A model generated the notes under the pieces. The model saw only the letters and a program-made list of their open reading frames with translations. It searched no databases and had not been told where the DNA came from. From Candidatus Woesearchaeota archaeon (lineage in GTDB: Archaea > Nanobdellota > Nanobdellia > Woesearchaeales > UBA10216), in NCBI GenBank assembly GCA_002688315.1, contig NZCN01000005.1, positions 1 to 34,932 on the forward strand: a stretch of 34,932 nt of DNA, read 5' to 3'. A program made the position numbers and the translations under genes. Below are positions 23,481 through 31,098 of the stretch, piece after piece (the stretch's first letter is position 1; each line of letters starts with the position of its first letter).

Positions 23481-24044
23481 ATGCTGTCTGAAAGAATTCG
23501 TAAAAGAAACTATAACTTATTCATTCTGTCCAATTCCATAGCTGCTGTTTTCGGCGGGTTAAGCATTCCTTTCTTTCTGATATTTTTTATTGAATTTGGA
23601 GGAAAAGCTTCAGTATTTGGAACTGCCATTGCAATTCAGGGAATCTTCTCTGCGATAACTGCGTATTATGTAGGAAAAGCTTCGGATAAAGTAGGCAGAA
23701 AACCGTTTCTGATTGGAGCTAGTATAGCATTAGGCGCTGTCGTAATGATTTATGCGTTTATTACTGCCATTTGGCAGTTGTTTATTCTACAAGCGCTTAC
23801 AGGCATACTTGGAGCCGGTTATTCAGTTGTGGAACAAATATTTTTAGCTGACATAACAAAAAAGGTTTCAAGAGGAAAGGAGATAGGAAAATATGTCTTG
23901 GTTTTGGGAGTGTTAGCGTCTATTTTTACAATAATAGGTGGCTTTCTGGTTGGCGTAATCCCATTTAAAGTCGTATTTGTTTTCCTGGGAGTAGTCTTTA
24001 TACTGGATACAATACCATTATTCTTTCTGGTTGAGGAAAAATAA
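23481..24044 (+). CDS. Half-length MFS transporter-like protein (six helices)
   Basis: 187 residues with about six membrane segments. MFS motif A appears between segments two and three as GKASDKVGRKPF. A complete MFS protein has about 400 residues and twelve helices, so this matches only the amino-terminal half. It has a proper start with TTTATAAGC 28 bp upstream and a clean stop, followed on the other strand by unrelated genes, with no second half visible nearby. It could be a genuine half-transporter acting as a dimer or the remains of a longer gene. Confidence 0.8.
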   Translation: MLSERIRKRNYNLFILSNSIAAVFGGLSIPFFLIFFIEFGGKASVFGTAIAIQGIFSAITAYYVGKASDKVGRKPFLIGASIALGAVVMIYAFITAIWQLFILQALTGILGAGYSVVEQIFLADITKKVSRGKEIGKYVLVLGVLASIFTIIGGFLVGVIPFKVVFVFLGVVFILDTIPLFFLVEEK

Positions 24045-24062
24045 CTCTTCGCGTATTTTCTT

Positions 24063-24323
24063 CTATATTCCTAATTGACTAATTATAAAATACGCTAAAA
24101 AAAGTAGAATACCTACTCTTTGAATCCAAATTAGAATATTGTATGATTTATCTTCTTTGTATGGGTTCGAAAATAGATGCGTGAACGTGTGTAGTTGTAT
24201 TATAGGTAATGAATATATACTAAAGGGTTTGTCGTTTTCTTTTTTATAAAATTCCCAGAATTTGATCCATATCATTAAGCCAACTATCATCATTATGAGA
24301 ACTAGAATTAAGAAAATCCCCAC
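24063..24323 (-). CDS. Small membrane protein, 86 aa
   Basis: No family recognised. Hydrophobic segments at about residues 3-22 and 65-83 flank a polar middle. The frame starts with GTG 24323; internal ATGs at residues 11 and 12 would cut into the first segment. It begins 12 bp after the upstream secreted-protein gene on the same strand and probably shares its transcript. No Shine-Dalgarno is seen, so the start is uncertain. Confidence 0.45.
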   Translation of the reverse strand: MGIFLILVLIMMIVGLMIWIKFWEFYKKENDKPFSIYSLPIIQLHTFTHLFSNPYKEDKSYNILIWIQRVGILLFLAYFIISQLGI

Positions 24324-24335
24324 GCCGAGAAAAAA

Positions 24336-24581
24336 CTACCAAGGAATTACTTGTTGCTGGATACGTCGTAAATCGGCGTTTTGAACACATCTGTATTCTA
24401 TTTCTCCAGTCACTGGATCTGCAGGCAATTTCTGCAACTCCAAACCCTCACAACAGATAGCTTCATTAGTGGAAAATCTCTCAAACAATTCTCCACAGTC
24501 TTCTTGTGCAGTGGTTAACGGCAGAATTGAAATAATAGCTCCAATGGCAATAAGCAAAAAAAGTATTTTTTTGTAAAGCAT
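24336..24581 (-). CDS. Small secreted or membrane-anchored protein with paired cysteines
   Basis: 81 residues from ATG 24581, chosen because a TATTTATAAAG box at about 24601-24611 lies some 25 bp upstream; the longer frame from 24659 would cross this promoter. The first 25 residues form a signal peptide (LYKKILFLLIAIGAIISIL) ending near TTAQ. The mature part has DCGEL, ICCEG and RCVQN cysteines, which suggests disulfide bonds outside the cell. No known family. Confidence 0.55.
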   Translation of the reverse strand: MLYKKILFLLIAIGAIISILPLTTAQEDCGELFERFSTNEAICCEGLELQKLPADPVTGEIEYRCVQNADLRRIQQQVIPW

Positions 24582-24669
24582 ATGATTGGTATTTATTAAG
24601 TCTTTATAAATATTTTTCCATATACAGTAAATTAGGATGAGCACTATCTTGAAGGACACTCGCGGCGTT

Positions 24670-24870
24670 TTACTTCTTAAAAACCTTGTACATCGGGATT
24701 AAAGCAGCAACAACTGCTACAATCAAATACACGTATGCTTGCTGGCTTAATAGTGGCGCCCATATCTTCGCAATCCACAATGCAAACGCAGCTGAAGAAA
24801 GCTTTACCAATGAAACGTCATAAAACTGCATTTTCTGGATTTTACTGTTCGCCCATGTAGCATAGCTCAT
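24670..24870 (-). CDS. Small two-helix membrane protein, 66 aa
   Basis: No family recognised. Two hydrophobic segments, about residues 22-40 and 44-62, with a short basic carboxy end (KVFKK). The start ATG 24870 is supported by a strong ribosome site GAGGTG seven bases upstream and a TATA-like TTTTAATAC at 24912-24920, so it is a leadered mRNA, unlike most neighbours. The clear signals make it a real gene despite its length. Confidence 0.6.
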   Translation of the reverse strand: MSYATWANSKIQKMQFYDVSLVKLSSAAFALWIAKIWAPLLSQQAYVYLIVAVVAALIPMYKVFKK

Positions 24871-24931
24871 ATTAACACACCTCGCTGTTTTTGTAAAATG
24901 TCAGAAACAAAGTATTAAAATGTTTTTAATT

Positions 24932-25465
24932 TTATGAAACAACAGAAGCTTTAATTATCTTAACATCGGTAAGTGGTTTGTCAGCTCCATCGCGCTTGAC
25001 ACTAACAATCTTATCAGCAACTTCCATGCCTTCAACTACCTTGCCAAATACCGGATGCTTGTCATCCAGAAAGTTGTTGTCAACCACGTTAATGAAGAAC
25101 TGGCTTCCGCCAGTGTTTGGACCTGCGTTTGCCATTGATAAAGTTCCACGCAAGTTCTTATTATCATCTGTAAACTCATCCTTAATAGTGTAGCCAGGGC
25201 CGCCTGTGCCAGTTCCAGTTGGGTCCCCTCCCTGCACCATAAAGCCAGGTATCACTCTATGAAAAATAACACCATCATAAAATCCTTCACTTACTAGCTT
25301 TTTAAAATTGCCTGCAGTAACAGGCATTGTTTCTTCAAACAACTCTATTTTCATGTTTCCTTCAGTTGTTTCCAGAATAACTTGAGTATTCATAGGTTGC
25401 ACCTCAGAGTCAGTTGTACATGCAGCTATAAACATTGACAAAATTAAAAGTAATACGGCTTTCAT
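24932..25465 (-). CDS. Cyclophilin-type peptidyl-prolyl isomerase, lipoprotein
   Basis: 177 residues. A signal ending in FIAAC marks a lipobox with cysteine 16 as the anchor, so the enzyme is probably held outside the membrane and helps fold exported proteins. The cyclophilin core has VIFHRVIPGFMVQGGDPTGTG, ANAGPNTGGSQFFI and HPVFGKVVEGMEV, containing the catalytic arginine (HR) and the FFI block. Single gene with a TATA-like box near 25486-25495; it diverges from the zincin gene at 25547. Confidence 0.93.
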   Translation of the reverse strand: MKAVLLLILSMFIAACTTDSEVQPMNTQVILETTEGNMKIELFEETMPVTAGNFKKLVSEGFYDGVIFHRVIPGFMVQGGDPTGTGTGGPGYTIKDEFTDDNKNLRGTLSMANAGPNTGGSQFFINVVDNNFLDDKHPVFGKVVEGMEVADKIVSVKRDGADKPLTDVKIIKASVVS

Positions 25466-25546
25466 TTTGTTGCTAAAAAACTAGAGCTTTATATTTTTAT
25501 TGGAAACGCATAATATTTTTAAACTTCCGAAAGATTACTAGAGTGA

Positions 25547-26014
25547 ATGGTAAGCGTTGAAGGTCCTGATGGACACAATTATAACATCAATTTTTCACGG
25601 AACAAGGAGTTAGAATTGGTTCTGGAAGAATGTACTGGAAGAAAAATTGAGATATTCGAGGGTTTATTCCTTTGGATTCGCAGGAGAAAAATAATGGGCG
25701 GTTATGAAATTCATCTAGCCGATGGATGGAAAAGTTTTAGTACAGCTGTAAGAGGTGGTTTCTTTGTTGGACATGTTGCGTACTTAAATAGCAATATGCC
25801 GATTGAGGAGAAGCTTGCAATTGCATTTCATGAGTTGGCCCATATAATAGAAGGCCATCCAGAAGGTCAAGATTTGGTAACAGAAAAAGCGGCAACGACT
25901 CTTGCTATTAAACTTGTCAGCGACTCAGCATCACATTTGACTAAAGTTAACATTAGAGAGGTTGTTTTTGCTTTGGAACAACGACAACAGATTTATGAAC
26001 AGCAGGCACTTTAA
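25547..26014 (+). CDS. ImmA/IrrE-like zinc metallopeptidase domain protein
   Basis: 155 residues. HELAH at 95-99 in FHELAHIIEGH is a zincin zinc site and E113 in TEKAATTLAIK is positioned as the third ligand found in ImmA/IrrE proteins. Such enzymes cleave repressors of mobile elements or stress genes; here there is no adjacent Xre-type repressor, so the target is unknown. The start is supported by a TTTTTAAAC box about 28 bp upstream. It shares no obvious similarity with the other HExxH protein at 3779-5098. Confidence 0.7.
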   Translation: MVSVEGPDGHNYNINFSRNKELELVLEECTGRKIEIFEGLFLWIRRRKIMGGYEIHLADGWKSFSTAVRGGFFVGHVAYLNSNMPIEEKLAIAFHELAHIIEGHPEGQDLVTEKAATTLAIKLVSDSASHLTKVNIREVVFALEQRQQIYEQQAL

Positions 26015-26021
26015 CAGTTTT

Positions 26022-26627
26022 TCACTCAAACTCAACTACAGGCACTTGTTCTGTGCCTTCTTCTATGTCAAAGTATGTTTCAGAAGTAAAGCCAAACATA
26101 TTGGCAATGAATACTGTTGGTATGCGTTTTATCTTAATGTTATAAGCTCTTACAGCATCATTGTAGCGCTTTCTTTCAGTTGCAACTCTGTTTTCAGTGC
26201 CTTCAAGCTGTGCCTGAAAAGTTTCAAAGTTTTGAGTTGCTTTTAACTGTGGATAATTTTCTACGTTGATATTCAATCCGCGGAATGCTGAGGCAACACT
26301 GTCAACTTGACGAGCTGCAACAATTTGGTCTGCTGGAGTTGTTGCGCTGTTCCATGAATCTCTGGCTGCTACAGCTTGAGTTCTCAAAGCAGTTATTTGC
26401 TCTTGCGTTTCAGATTCAAAATCAGCAGCGCCCTGCACTGTGCTTATAAGATTTGGAATTAAATCTGCTCTTCTTTGATACTGGTTTTCAACCTGAGCCC
26501 ATCCTGCATCCACTGATTCGCTTAATGTTATCAGTGAATTGTAAGAGCCAAAGAAGATAAGAACTAAGAGTAAAACAAATCCTGCTATTCCTCCTATTAT
26601 ATATAGGTTTTTTCTGCTTTTTGCCAT
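26022..26627 (-). CDS. LemA-family membrane protein
   Basis: 201 residues. One amino-terminal membrane helix (about residues 10-28, IIGGIAGFVLLLVLIFFGSY) followed by the helical LemA domain: SVDAGWAQVENQYQRRADLIPNL and NINVENYPQLKATQNF are the family signatures. The bulk lies outside the membrane or in the cytoplasm depending on topology. Function unknown in archaea. It follows the NTase-like and TPM genes on the same strand, the common LemA-TPM neighbourhood of bacteria and archaea. Confidence 0.93.
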   Translation of the reverse strand: MAKSRKNLYIIGGIAGFVLLLVLIFFGSYNSLITLSESVDAGWAQVENQYQRRADLIPNLISTVQGAADFESETQEQITALRTQAVAARDSWNSATTPADQIVAARQVDSVASAFRGLNINVENYPQLKATQNFETFQAQLEGTENRVATERKRYNDAVRAYNIKIKRIPTVFIANMFGFTSETYFDIEEGTEQVPVVEFE

Positions 26628-26663
26628 AGTCTTTGTATAAACAGGTTCTTTATTAATGTTGTG

Positions 26664-27326
26664 TTAAACCTTCATCTTGTCAATGACAGGTATTATTTGC
26701 CTTAAAAACTCCAGCAAGCCTTCAACATCGCTTTTTAGCTCGTTTCCTTTTGCTTTTCCATCCTTAAGCACTTTGAGCTTTCTTAATATGTCAACATTAA
26801 AGTTGTATTTTTCAGCAACTGAATCAAACAGTTTATCCAGTTCTGTTGGCGGTGTTGTGTTTTTCAGGTAAAGCAAGCCGTAAAACAACGGCATAAGACT
26901 TGGAACCGCAGTAAGCAGCAATGCTTTCAATTCTTTGTCTTTTTTAATCCAGATATAATTTTCCCGCAAATGTATTAGTTTGGAACGCAATTCAGATTCC
27001 AACTCGCGCCTTACATGCTTTTTTTCTATTTTAATCGTTGCGATTAAGTCTTGCCCATACAAAACTTCATGCGGATTCTGTATGTCAAGGAACTCCAATG
27101 GAAAAACATCTGCAGCATTTTGCAATTCGTTTCTTGTAAAGAAAAGCGGCACTATTTTTTCGCCTTGCTTTTGCATTGTTTCCTTAAGTTGTTCTAGTGC
27201 TGCAAAATCAATTTTTTCCAGAACACACAGAAAATTATTGGGTTCTCCTTCAGTACCAAACTTTACTGCGCATAACAAGTTTTCTCCAAGTTTTTCTTTT
27301 AAAACATTAATTATTTTTTCATACAT
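26664..27326 (-). CDS. Nucleotidyltransferase-like protein of unknown function
   Basis: 220 residues from ATG 27326, chosen because a perfect GGAGGT ribosome site lies eight bases upstream (inside the last codons of the TPM gene). The longer frame begins with TTG at 27335. The amino half, with VKFGTEGEPNNFLCVLE and later HEVLYGQDLI, resembles an NTase-type core (the strand-turn and YG.DLI carboxy motif), but I do not see a clear GSxxxxDxD, so catalysis is doubtful. The carboxy half is helical. It sits between TPM and LemA in one unit and may work with them at the membrane. Confidence 0.5.
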   Translation of the reverse strand: MYEKIINVLKEKLGENLLCAVKFGTEGEPNNFLCVLEKIDFAALEQLKETMQKQGEKIVPLFFTRNELQNAADVFPLEFLDIQNPHEVLYGQDLIATIKIEKKHVRRELESELRSKLIHLRENYIWIKKDKELKALLLTAVPSLMPLFYGLLYLKNTTPPTELDKLFDSVAEKYNFNVDILRKLKVLKDGKAKGNELKSDVEGLLEFLRQIIPVIDKMKV

Positions 27327-27328
27327 TT

Positions 27329-28063
27329 TTACCAACCTCCTGAAAAGCCTCCTCCTCCGCTAAAGCCGCCGCCAAATCCTCCAAGACCAGAACCGCCACT
27401 GCCTCCTGAAAAGCCTCCTCCAAATCCTCCAAGGAAAATAGGGAAAAAGCCCATTCTTCTTCTGCCTTTATATTTAAATCCACCAAAACCCATGGAAACA
27501 ATCATTACAATAAAGAAAATAAGATTAAAATAACCGCCAGATGATCTCCGCCTGTTAACATAAGCAGACTGGTATTGCGATAGAACTTCTTCATTGTTTT
27601 CAAGATGCGCTCCTATAACCGCAACTGCAGTGTAAATTCCTTTGCCAAACTCATTGTTTTTGAAATGTGGAACAAAAATGTTTTGGCCGATGTCCATTGC
27701 TGCTGCATCTGTTAATGTTCCTTCTAATCCATACCCTACTTCAATTCTATACTTGCGTTCACTTGGAGCAACTAGTATAAGCAAACCATTATCAACGTCT
27801 TTTTTTCCAATGCCTGCCTGCTCAAAAAGCTCAACAGCATACGTTTCAATATCCACTCCTTCTAGAGAGTTTACAGTTACTACTGCAATTTCCGCTGTTG
27901 TATTTTGTTCTATATGTCTTGCTAAAGCAAGAATTGCCGATTCAAATTGCTCATCAATAACATTCGCTTCATCTGTAACAAAATCGTTTAGATTTGGATA
28001 AGCACTTACTGAAGAGGTAAGTAACAAAAGGCTTGCTAAAAGAAGAATTAATTTGTAATTCAT
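27329..28063 (-). CDS. TPM-domain (YgcG-family) membrane protein with glycine-rich tail
   Basis: 244 residues. Signal peptide 1-22 (ending SVSA), TPM domain about 25-150 with DEANVIDEQ, AEIAVVTVNSLEG, NGLLILVAPSERKYRIEVG, one membrane helix (about 178-196) and a tail made of GGFGGGFSGG repeats ending in GW, typical of the family. The domain lies outside the membrane. The stop codon is two bases before the next ATG, and the GGAGGT coding the final Gly-Trp also serves as the ribosome site of that gene. TATA-like TTTTATATT at about 28083-28091. Confidence 0.93.
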   Translation of the reverse strand: MNYKLILLLASLLLLTSSVSAYPNLNDFVTDEANVIDEQFESAILALARHIEQNTTAEIAVVTVNSLEGVDIETYAVELFEQAGIGKKDVDNGLLILVAPSERKYRIEVGYGLEGTLTDAAAMDIGQNIFVPHFKNNEFGKGIYTAVAVIGAHLENNEEVLSQYQSAYVNRRRSSGGYFNLIFFIVMIVSMGFGGFKYKGRRRMGFFPIFLGGFGGGFSGGSGGSGLGGFGGGFSGGGGFSGGW

Positions 28064-28094
28064 GTAAAATCGAATGTATGGTTAATATAAAAGA

Positions 28095-28655
28095 TTATTG
28101 CTGAACTTTGCCATATCTAAAACAGCCAACTTCATGGTCATTTACCATTCCTGTTGCCTGCATGTGAGCGTACATTATTGTTGGGCCGACGAATGAAAAG
28201 CCTCTTTCCTTCAAATCTTTGCTAAGCGCTTCAGCCTCTTCAGTCATAACAGGAACTTCTTTCATTGATTTTATTTTATTATTGATTGTCTTGCCATTAA
28301 CAAATTGCCAAATATATTTATCAAAAGAACCAAATTCTTTTTGTATTTTTAGAAAAGATTTTGCGTTATTTACTGCTGCTTTAATTTTTAGTTTGTTTCT
28401 TATAATTCCAATATCTTTCAGCAATTGCGCTTTCTTTTTCTCATCATACTTTGCAACTTTTATTGGGTCAAAATTAGCAAACGCTTTTCGATAGCCAGAA
28501 CGGCGCTTTAATATTGTTTGCCAACTAAGACCTGCTTGCGCGCTTTCAAGAATTAGAAACTCAAATATTTTGCGGTCGTCATGAACAGGAACTCCCCATT
28601 CAGTATCGTGATATTCTTGCATTGATTCTGCTTCTGCCCATGTGCATCGTTTCAT
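28095..28655 (-). CDS. tag: DNA-3-methyladenine glycosylase I
   Basis: 186 residues, full length for Tag. Removes 3-methyladenine from alkylated DNA. The zinc site is complete: C4 in MKRCTW, H16 in QEYHDTEWGVP, and the HEVGC pair near the carboxy end. FEFLILESAQAGLSWQTIL holds the base-recognition glutamate and tryptophan. Found chiefly in bacteria, so it may have been acquired by transfer (inference). ATG is 27 bp after a TTTATAAAAG box. Confidence 0.95.
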   Translation of the reverse strand: MKRCTWAEAESMQEYHDTEWGVPVHDDRKIFEFLILESAQAGLSWQTILKRRSGYRKAFANFDPIKVAKYDEKKKAQLLKDIGIIRNKLKIKAAVNNAKSFLKIQKEFGSFDKYIWQFVNGKTINNKIKSMKEVPVMTEEAEALSKDLKERGFSFVGPTIMYAHMQATGMVNDHEVGCFRYGKVQQ

Positions 28656-28719
28656 GATGCAAGCAATAAGTCAGACTTTTATAAATTTAGTGTTGTTTAA
28701 TGGACACAACTTGTTCAAT

Positions 28720-29187
28720 TTATAGCGGTAAAGGAACTGGAACGTCATAAGATCTTTCTTCATTATTGTTATCATTAGCAATGTCCACTAGTTCTCTTAC
28801 ATTGCTTAAGTGATGTTCAAGTACAGGACCGTGAAAAGCATGCCTTATGTTTTCAGGAAAAGGGTCAGAGCCAGATTTTATGCCAATAGAAACAAATCCA
28901 AAAGATGGAGGCTGTTCACAAAGGCATTCGTCTATACTGCCATCATTGTTTGAAGTGTAAAGAACACCATCAGCGACTAAGGCATGAGGGGCAGGAATTT
29001 CTAAATTTCTTGCTACGCTCCCAAAATCATCAAAAGGCAAAGCTGTTACGTAGGTAAAAGGCATTATGCCTTCTACGTCATTAAGATATCCAAGAACACT
29101 TCTATTGACATGAGGATTCAAAGAACCGTCTGGATTCAATAGGAGGCCGTCGATTTCCATTATTACATTAAAAGGAGATTTTGACAT
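28720..29187 (-). CDS. Degenerate HAD-like protein, about 155 aa
   Basis: Weak similarity to Cof/HAD-type hydrolases: VIMEIDGLLLNPDGSLN fits motif I (DxDGTLL) but the first aspartate, the nucleophile, is glutamate. FTYVTALPF is placed like motif II and PHALVADGVLYTSNN like the following strand with the N-G signature. A clear GDxxND motif IV is missing. So an HAD fold is plausible but phosphatase activity is not. ATG 29187 is preferred to 29196 because the TTTATATG box (29213-29220) is 29 bp from it, matching other leaderless genes. Confidence 0.5.
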   Translation of the reverse strand: MSKSPFNVIMEIDGLLLNPDGSLNPHVNRSVLGYLNDVEGIMPFTYVTALPFDDFGSVARNLEIPAPHALVADGVLYTSNNDGSIDECLCEQPPSFGFVSIGIKSGSDPFPENIRHAFHGPVLEHHLSNVRELVDIANDNNNEERSYDVPVPLPL

Positions 29188-29267
29188 ATCATACATCTCA
29201 AAAATATTTCTTCATATAAAAAATCAAAGTGTTATTTTATAAAGTTTTCTAAGCGAGAAAATATAGT

Positions 29268-29837
29268 TTAATTTATCATAATATTTCCAATAGCTAAAAT
29301 TGGTTTGCTTAACGCAATAAAATATGCTATGTTAACGCTTAATAAAACTATAAAGGTTGCTAATGCTTTGCCTAACTCATTGCTTAAAGCAAATGTAATG
29401 AGAGATGCCACAACTGCATAAAGAACAATCAAAATCAGCACGTATGGAAAGTTTAGTGTAGTAACTGCTACTAAGAAGCTCACTAGCAGAATGGAGACAA
29501 GAGACAGTATGCTTATAAAATCTATAACACTTCCTGCTAAAACACTTGGAATAATGCTTGCAAACAGCAAAAAAAGCATAACATGCCATACTCCATAAAA
29601 ATGCATTATAATCACACTTCCAAAAAATATGGGAGATAAATCAAAAGGCACTCTTAAACGGTTAATAATAAAAGCAACAATACCTGTTGCTGCTGTTAAC
29701 AATATTAAAAATAGGATATCTTTCAACAAGAACAAGGCTAATGAAAAAAATAGTAAGTAAGAAGAATTTCTTACAATTCGTTTTCTATGTTTTTTCTGAA
29801 AATTCTTGAGTTTATATGCTAGAGATGTTTTTCCCAT
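29268..29837 (-). CDS. Polytopic membrane protein, 189 aa
   Basis: No family recognised. After a basic amino end (KTSLAYKLKNFQKKHRKRIV) there are about six closely spaced membrane segments to the carboxy end, with almost no soluble loops. The basic start should remain in the cytoplasm. A TTTTTAAATGG box lies about 30 bp before the ATG. The neighbours give no hint of a role. Confidence 0.65.
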   Translation of the reverse strand: MGKTSLAYKLKNFQKKHRKRIVRNSSYLLFFSLALFLLKDILFLILLTAATGIVAFIINRLRVPFDLSPIFFGSVIIMHFYGVWHVMLFLLFASIIPSVLAGSVIDFISILSLVSILLVSFLVAVTTLNFPYVLILIVLYAVVASLITFALSNELGKALATFIVLLSVNIAYFIALSKPILAIGNIMIN

Positions 29838-29965
29838 AGTTCTTCTAAATTATGATTCTTATCCATTTAAAAAGATAATGTTTAATTTTAAACATTTTCT
29901 AGACGAAATAAACCATATCGATATATAATCAAAATTCCATAAAGATAGTCAAAGAGGTGATTTAA

Positions 29966-30079
29966 ATAGGACAGGAAGTTTGCATAGATGGAGAAAAAGG
30001 ACGAATGTGCATTGACGTGCATAAGTTTCTGGAAACAGGCAAGATGGAGTTTAAAATAAAAGAAACATTTGATTATTGA
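29966..30079 (+). CDS. Very small protein, 37 aa, apparent AUA start
   Basis: A frame bounded upstream by TAA (29963-29965) starts at ATA 29966 and ends at TGA 30077-30079. AGAGGTGA (29953-29960) lies five bases before the ATA, a good Shine-Dalgarno distance, and ATATATAA (29921-29928) gives a promoter some 25-30 bp before that. No ATG, GTG or TTG exists in the frame until codon 14 (ATG 30005). The peptide GQEVCIDGEKGRMCIDVHKF plus ETGKMEFKIKETFDY is well mixed and protein-like, with two cysteines. Its last seven bases overlap the convergent zinc-ribbon gene. No family known. Confidence 0.5.
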   Translation: MGQEVCIDGEKGRMCIDVHKFLETGKMEFKIKETFDY

Positions 30080-30258
30080 CTTTTGAGCGTTTCCCTAAGC
30101 TCGCGGTATTGCGTGTATTTTTTAGGGCTCATTGACAGCTTTTCCATTTCTGTAATGCAGCTTTTGCAGTATAAAGGGCTGTCAAAGTCCACTTTACCCA
30201 TATCTTCACTGTTGCAAATCTCGCATTTCTTGTATTTTTTAATATCTGCTTTGTCCAT
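30073..30258 (-). CDS. Small zinc-ribbon protein, 61 aa
   Basis: CEIC (residues 12-15) and CKSC (31-34) form a CxxC-x15-CxxC zinc ribbon; the rest is charged and helical. Such small archaeal ribbons often bind nucleic acid or serve as assembly factors, but no precise role can be given. ATG 30258 has a TTATATGAC box centred 27 bp upstream. It converges on the AUA-start small gene. Confidence 0.65.
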   Translation of the reverse strand: MDKADIKKYKKCEICNSEDMGKVDFDSPLYCKSCITEMEKLSMSPKKYTQYRELRETLKSQ

Positions 30259-30389
30259 TGCAAGTTTTAGTGTATTTTAGTCATATAAGTTTTTTGCTAT
30301 TAAAGCAAATGCAAATCGTATTGAATTGGTAGTGAAAAACAAAAGGTTTTTATAGGCAATATGCAGAATACAATGTTGAGGGAAACAAA

Positions 30390-30629
30390 TTGCCTGCTGA
30401 AAATATTCAAGTTGTCGTGCTAGCAGTGATAATAGGAACACTTGCTGCTATTGTTTATTCTTTAAGAATCCTTGTTTTGATGGAAAGAAGAATTGCCAGA
30501 ATGGACGAAAACCTGCTGGCAATAACAAAGAGAATAGCTGTCGAAGAGATGAAGATAGAGGCAGAAGAAAAGAGCATTGAGCGCGCTTTAAGCAGAAGAA
30601 CAGGAAAAAAGAAGAAAAAGAAGCGCTAA
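30390..30629 (+). CDS. Membrane-anchored coiled-coil protein, 79 aa, TTG start
   Basis: One membrane helix at about residues 7-29 (VVVLAVIIGTLAAIVYSL), then a charged helix with heptad pattern (RRIARMDENLLAITKRIAVEE and on) and a very basic end (RRTGKKKKKKR) that could hold nucleic acid or ribosomes near the membrane. Initiation at TTG 30390 is supported by GAGGG (30378-30382) seven bases before it and TTTTTATAG at 30347-30354; no in-frame ATG lies upstream. Its stop overlaps the convergent Hjc gene by four bases. Confidence 0.6.
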   Translation: MPAENIQVVVLAVIIGTLAAIVYSLRILVLMERRIARMDENLLAITKRIAVEEMKIEAEEKSIERALSRRTGKKKKKKR

Positions 30630-31015
30630 ATTTCTATTAATTCCTCAAATTTCAATCCTTTCTTTTTAGCAAGCTCAATAGAAACTGAAAAGCTTTTTCC
30701 AGAAGCCTTAAGGTCTTCCAGTGAAAGAAAATACCATTTCATATCATCAAACCTCATGCCAATCCACGCTTCTGCTCCGAATAGTTCAGCAAACGTTTGC
30801 AATTCGCCAACCTCTTTTGCAGTAAGGTATTTTGCAGTGTCTTTGCTTGCCTTGCATTCAATAGCAATTCTTCTTGAGCCATTGCCTGCCAAAACATCTG
30901 GAGAAGGATAACGTGATGACCCGGAACCGGCAATGCGAACTGCGCTCCATGAATTATTCCAGAAAGCATGAATAAGCTCCCGTTCAGCGTTGATACCTTT
31001 GGATTTATGGCTCAT
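30626..31015 (-). CDS. hjc: Holliday junction resolvase Hjc
   Basis: 129 residues, the archaeal four-way-junction nuclease. Catalytic pattern E11 (NAERELIHAF), D40 (SPDVLAG), E53 and K55 (IECKAS) is complete; the active serine/basic segment GSGSSRYPSPD lies between. It cuts recombination intermediates as a dimer. ATG 31015 has TTTATATAC about 28 bp upstream, so it is leaderless and monocistronic. Confidence 0.95.
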   Translation of the reverse strand: MSHKSKGINAERELIHAFWNNSWSAVRIAGSGSSRYPSPDVLAGNGSRRIAIECKASKDTAKYLTAKEVGELQTFAELFGAEAWIGMRFDDMKWYFLSLEDLKASGKSFSVSIELAKKKGLKFEELIEI

Positions 31016-31098
31016 TGCAAGGATATTAGAATCAGAGTATATAAATTTTTAACTCATCCAAAACATTTATTAACACTTCTCAAACCCTTATTTTTTTA

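Noticed and set aside
27319-27501. Minus-strand 60-codon frame and direct repeat within the Gly-rich coding tail
   Set aside because: It is an alternative frame of the TPM gene's GGF/GGS repeats; the DNA repetition follows from the glycine codons.
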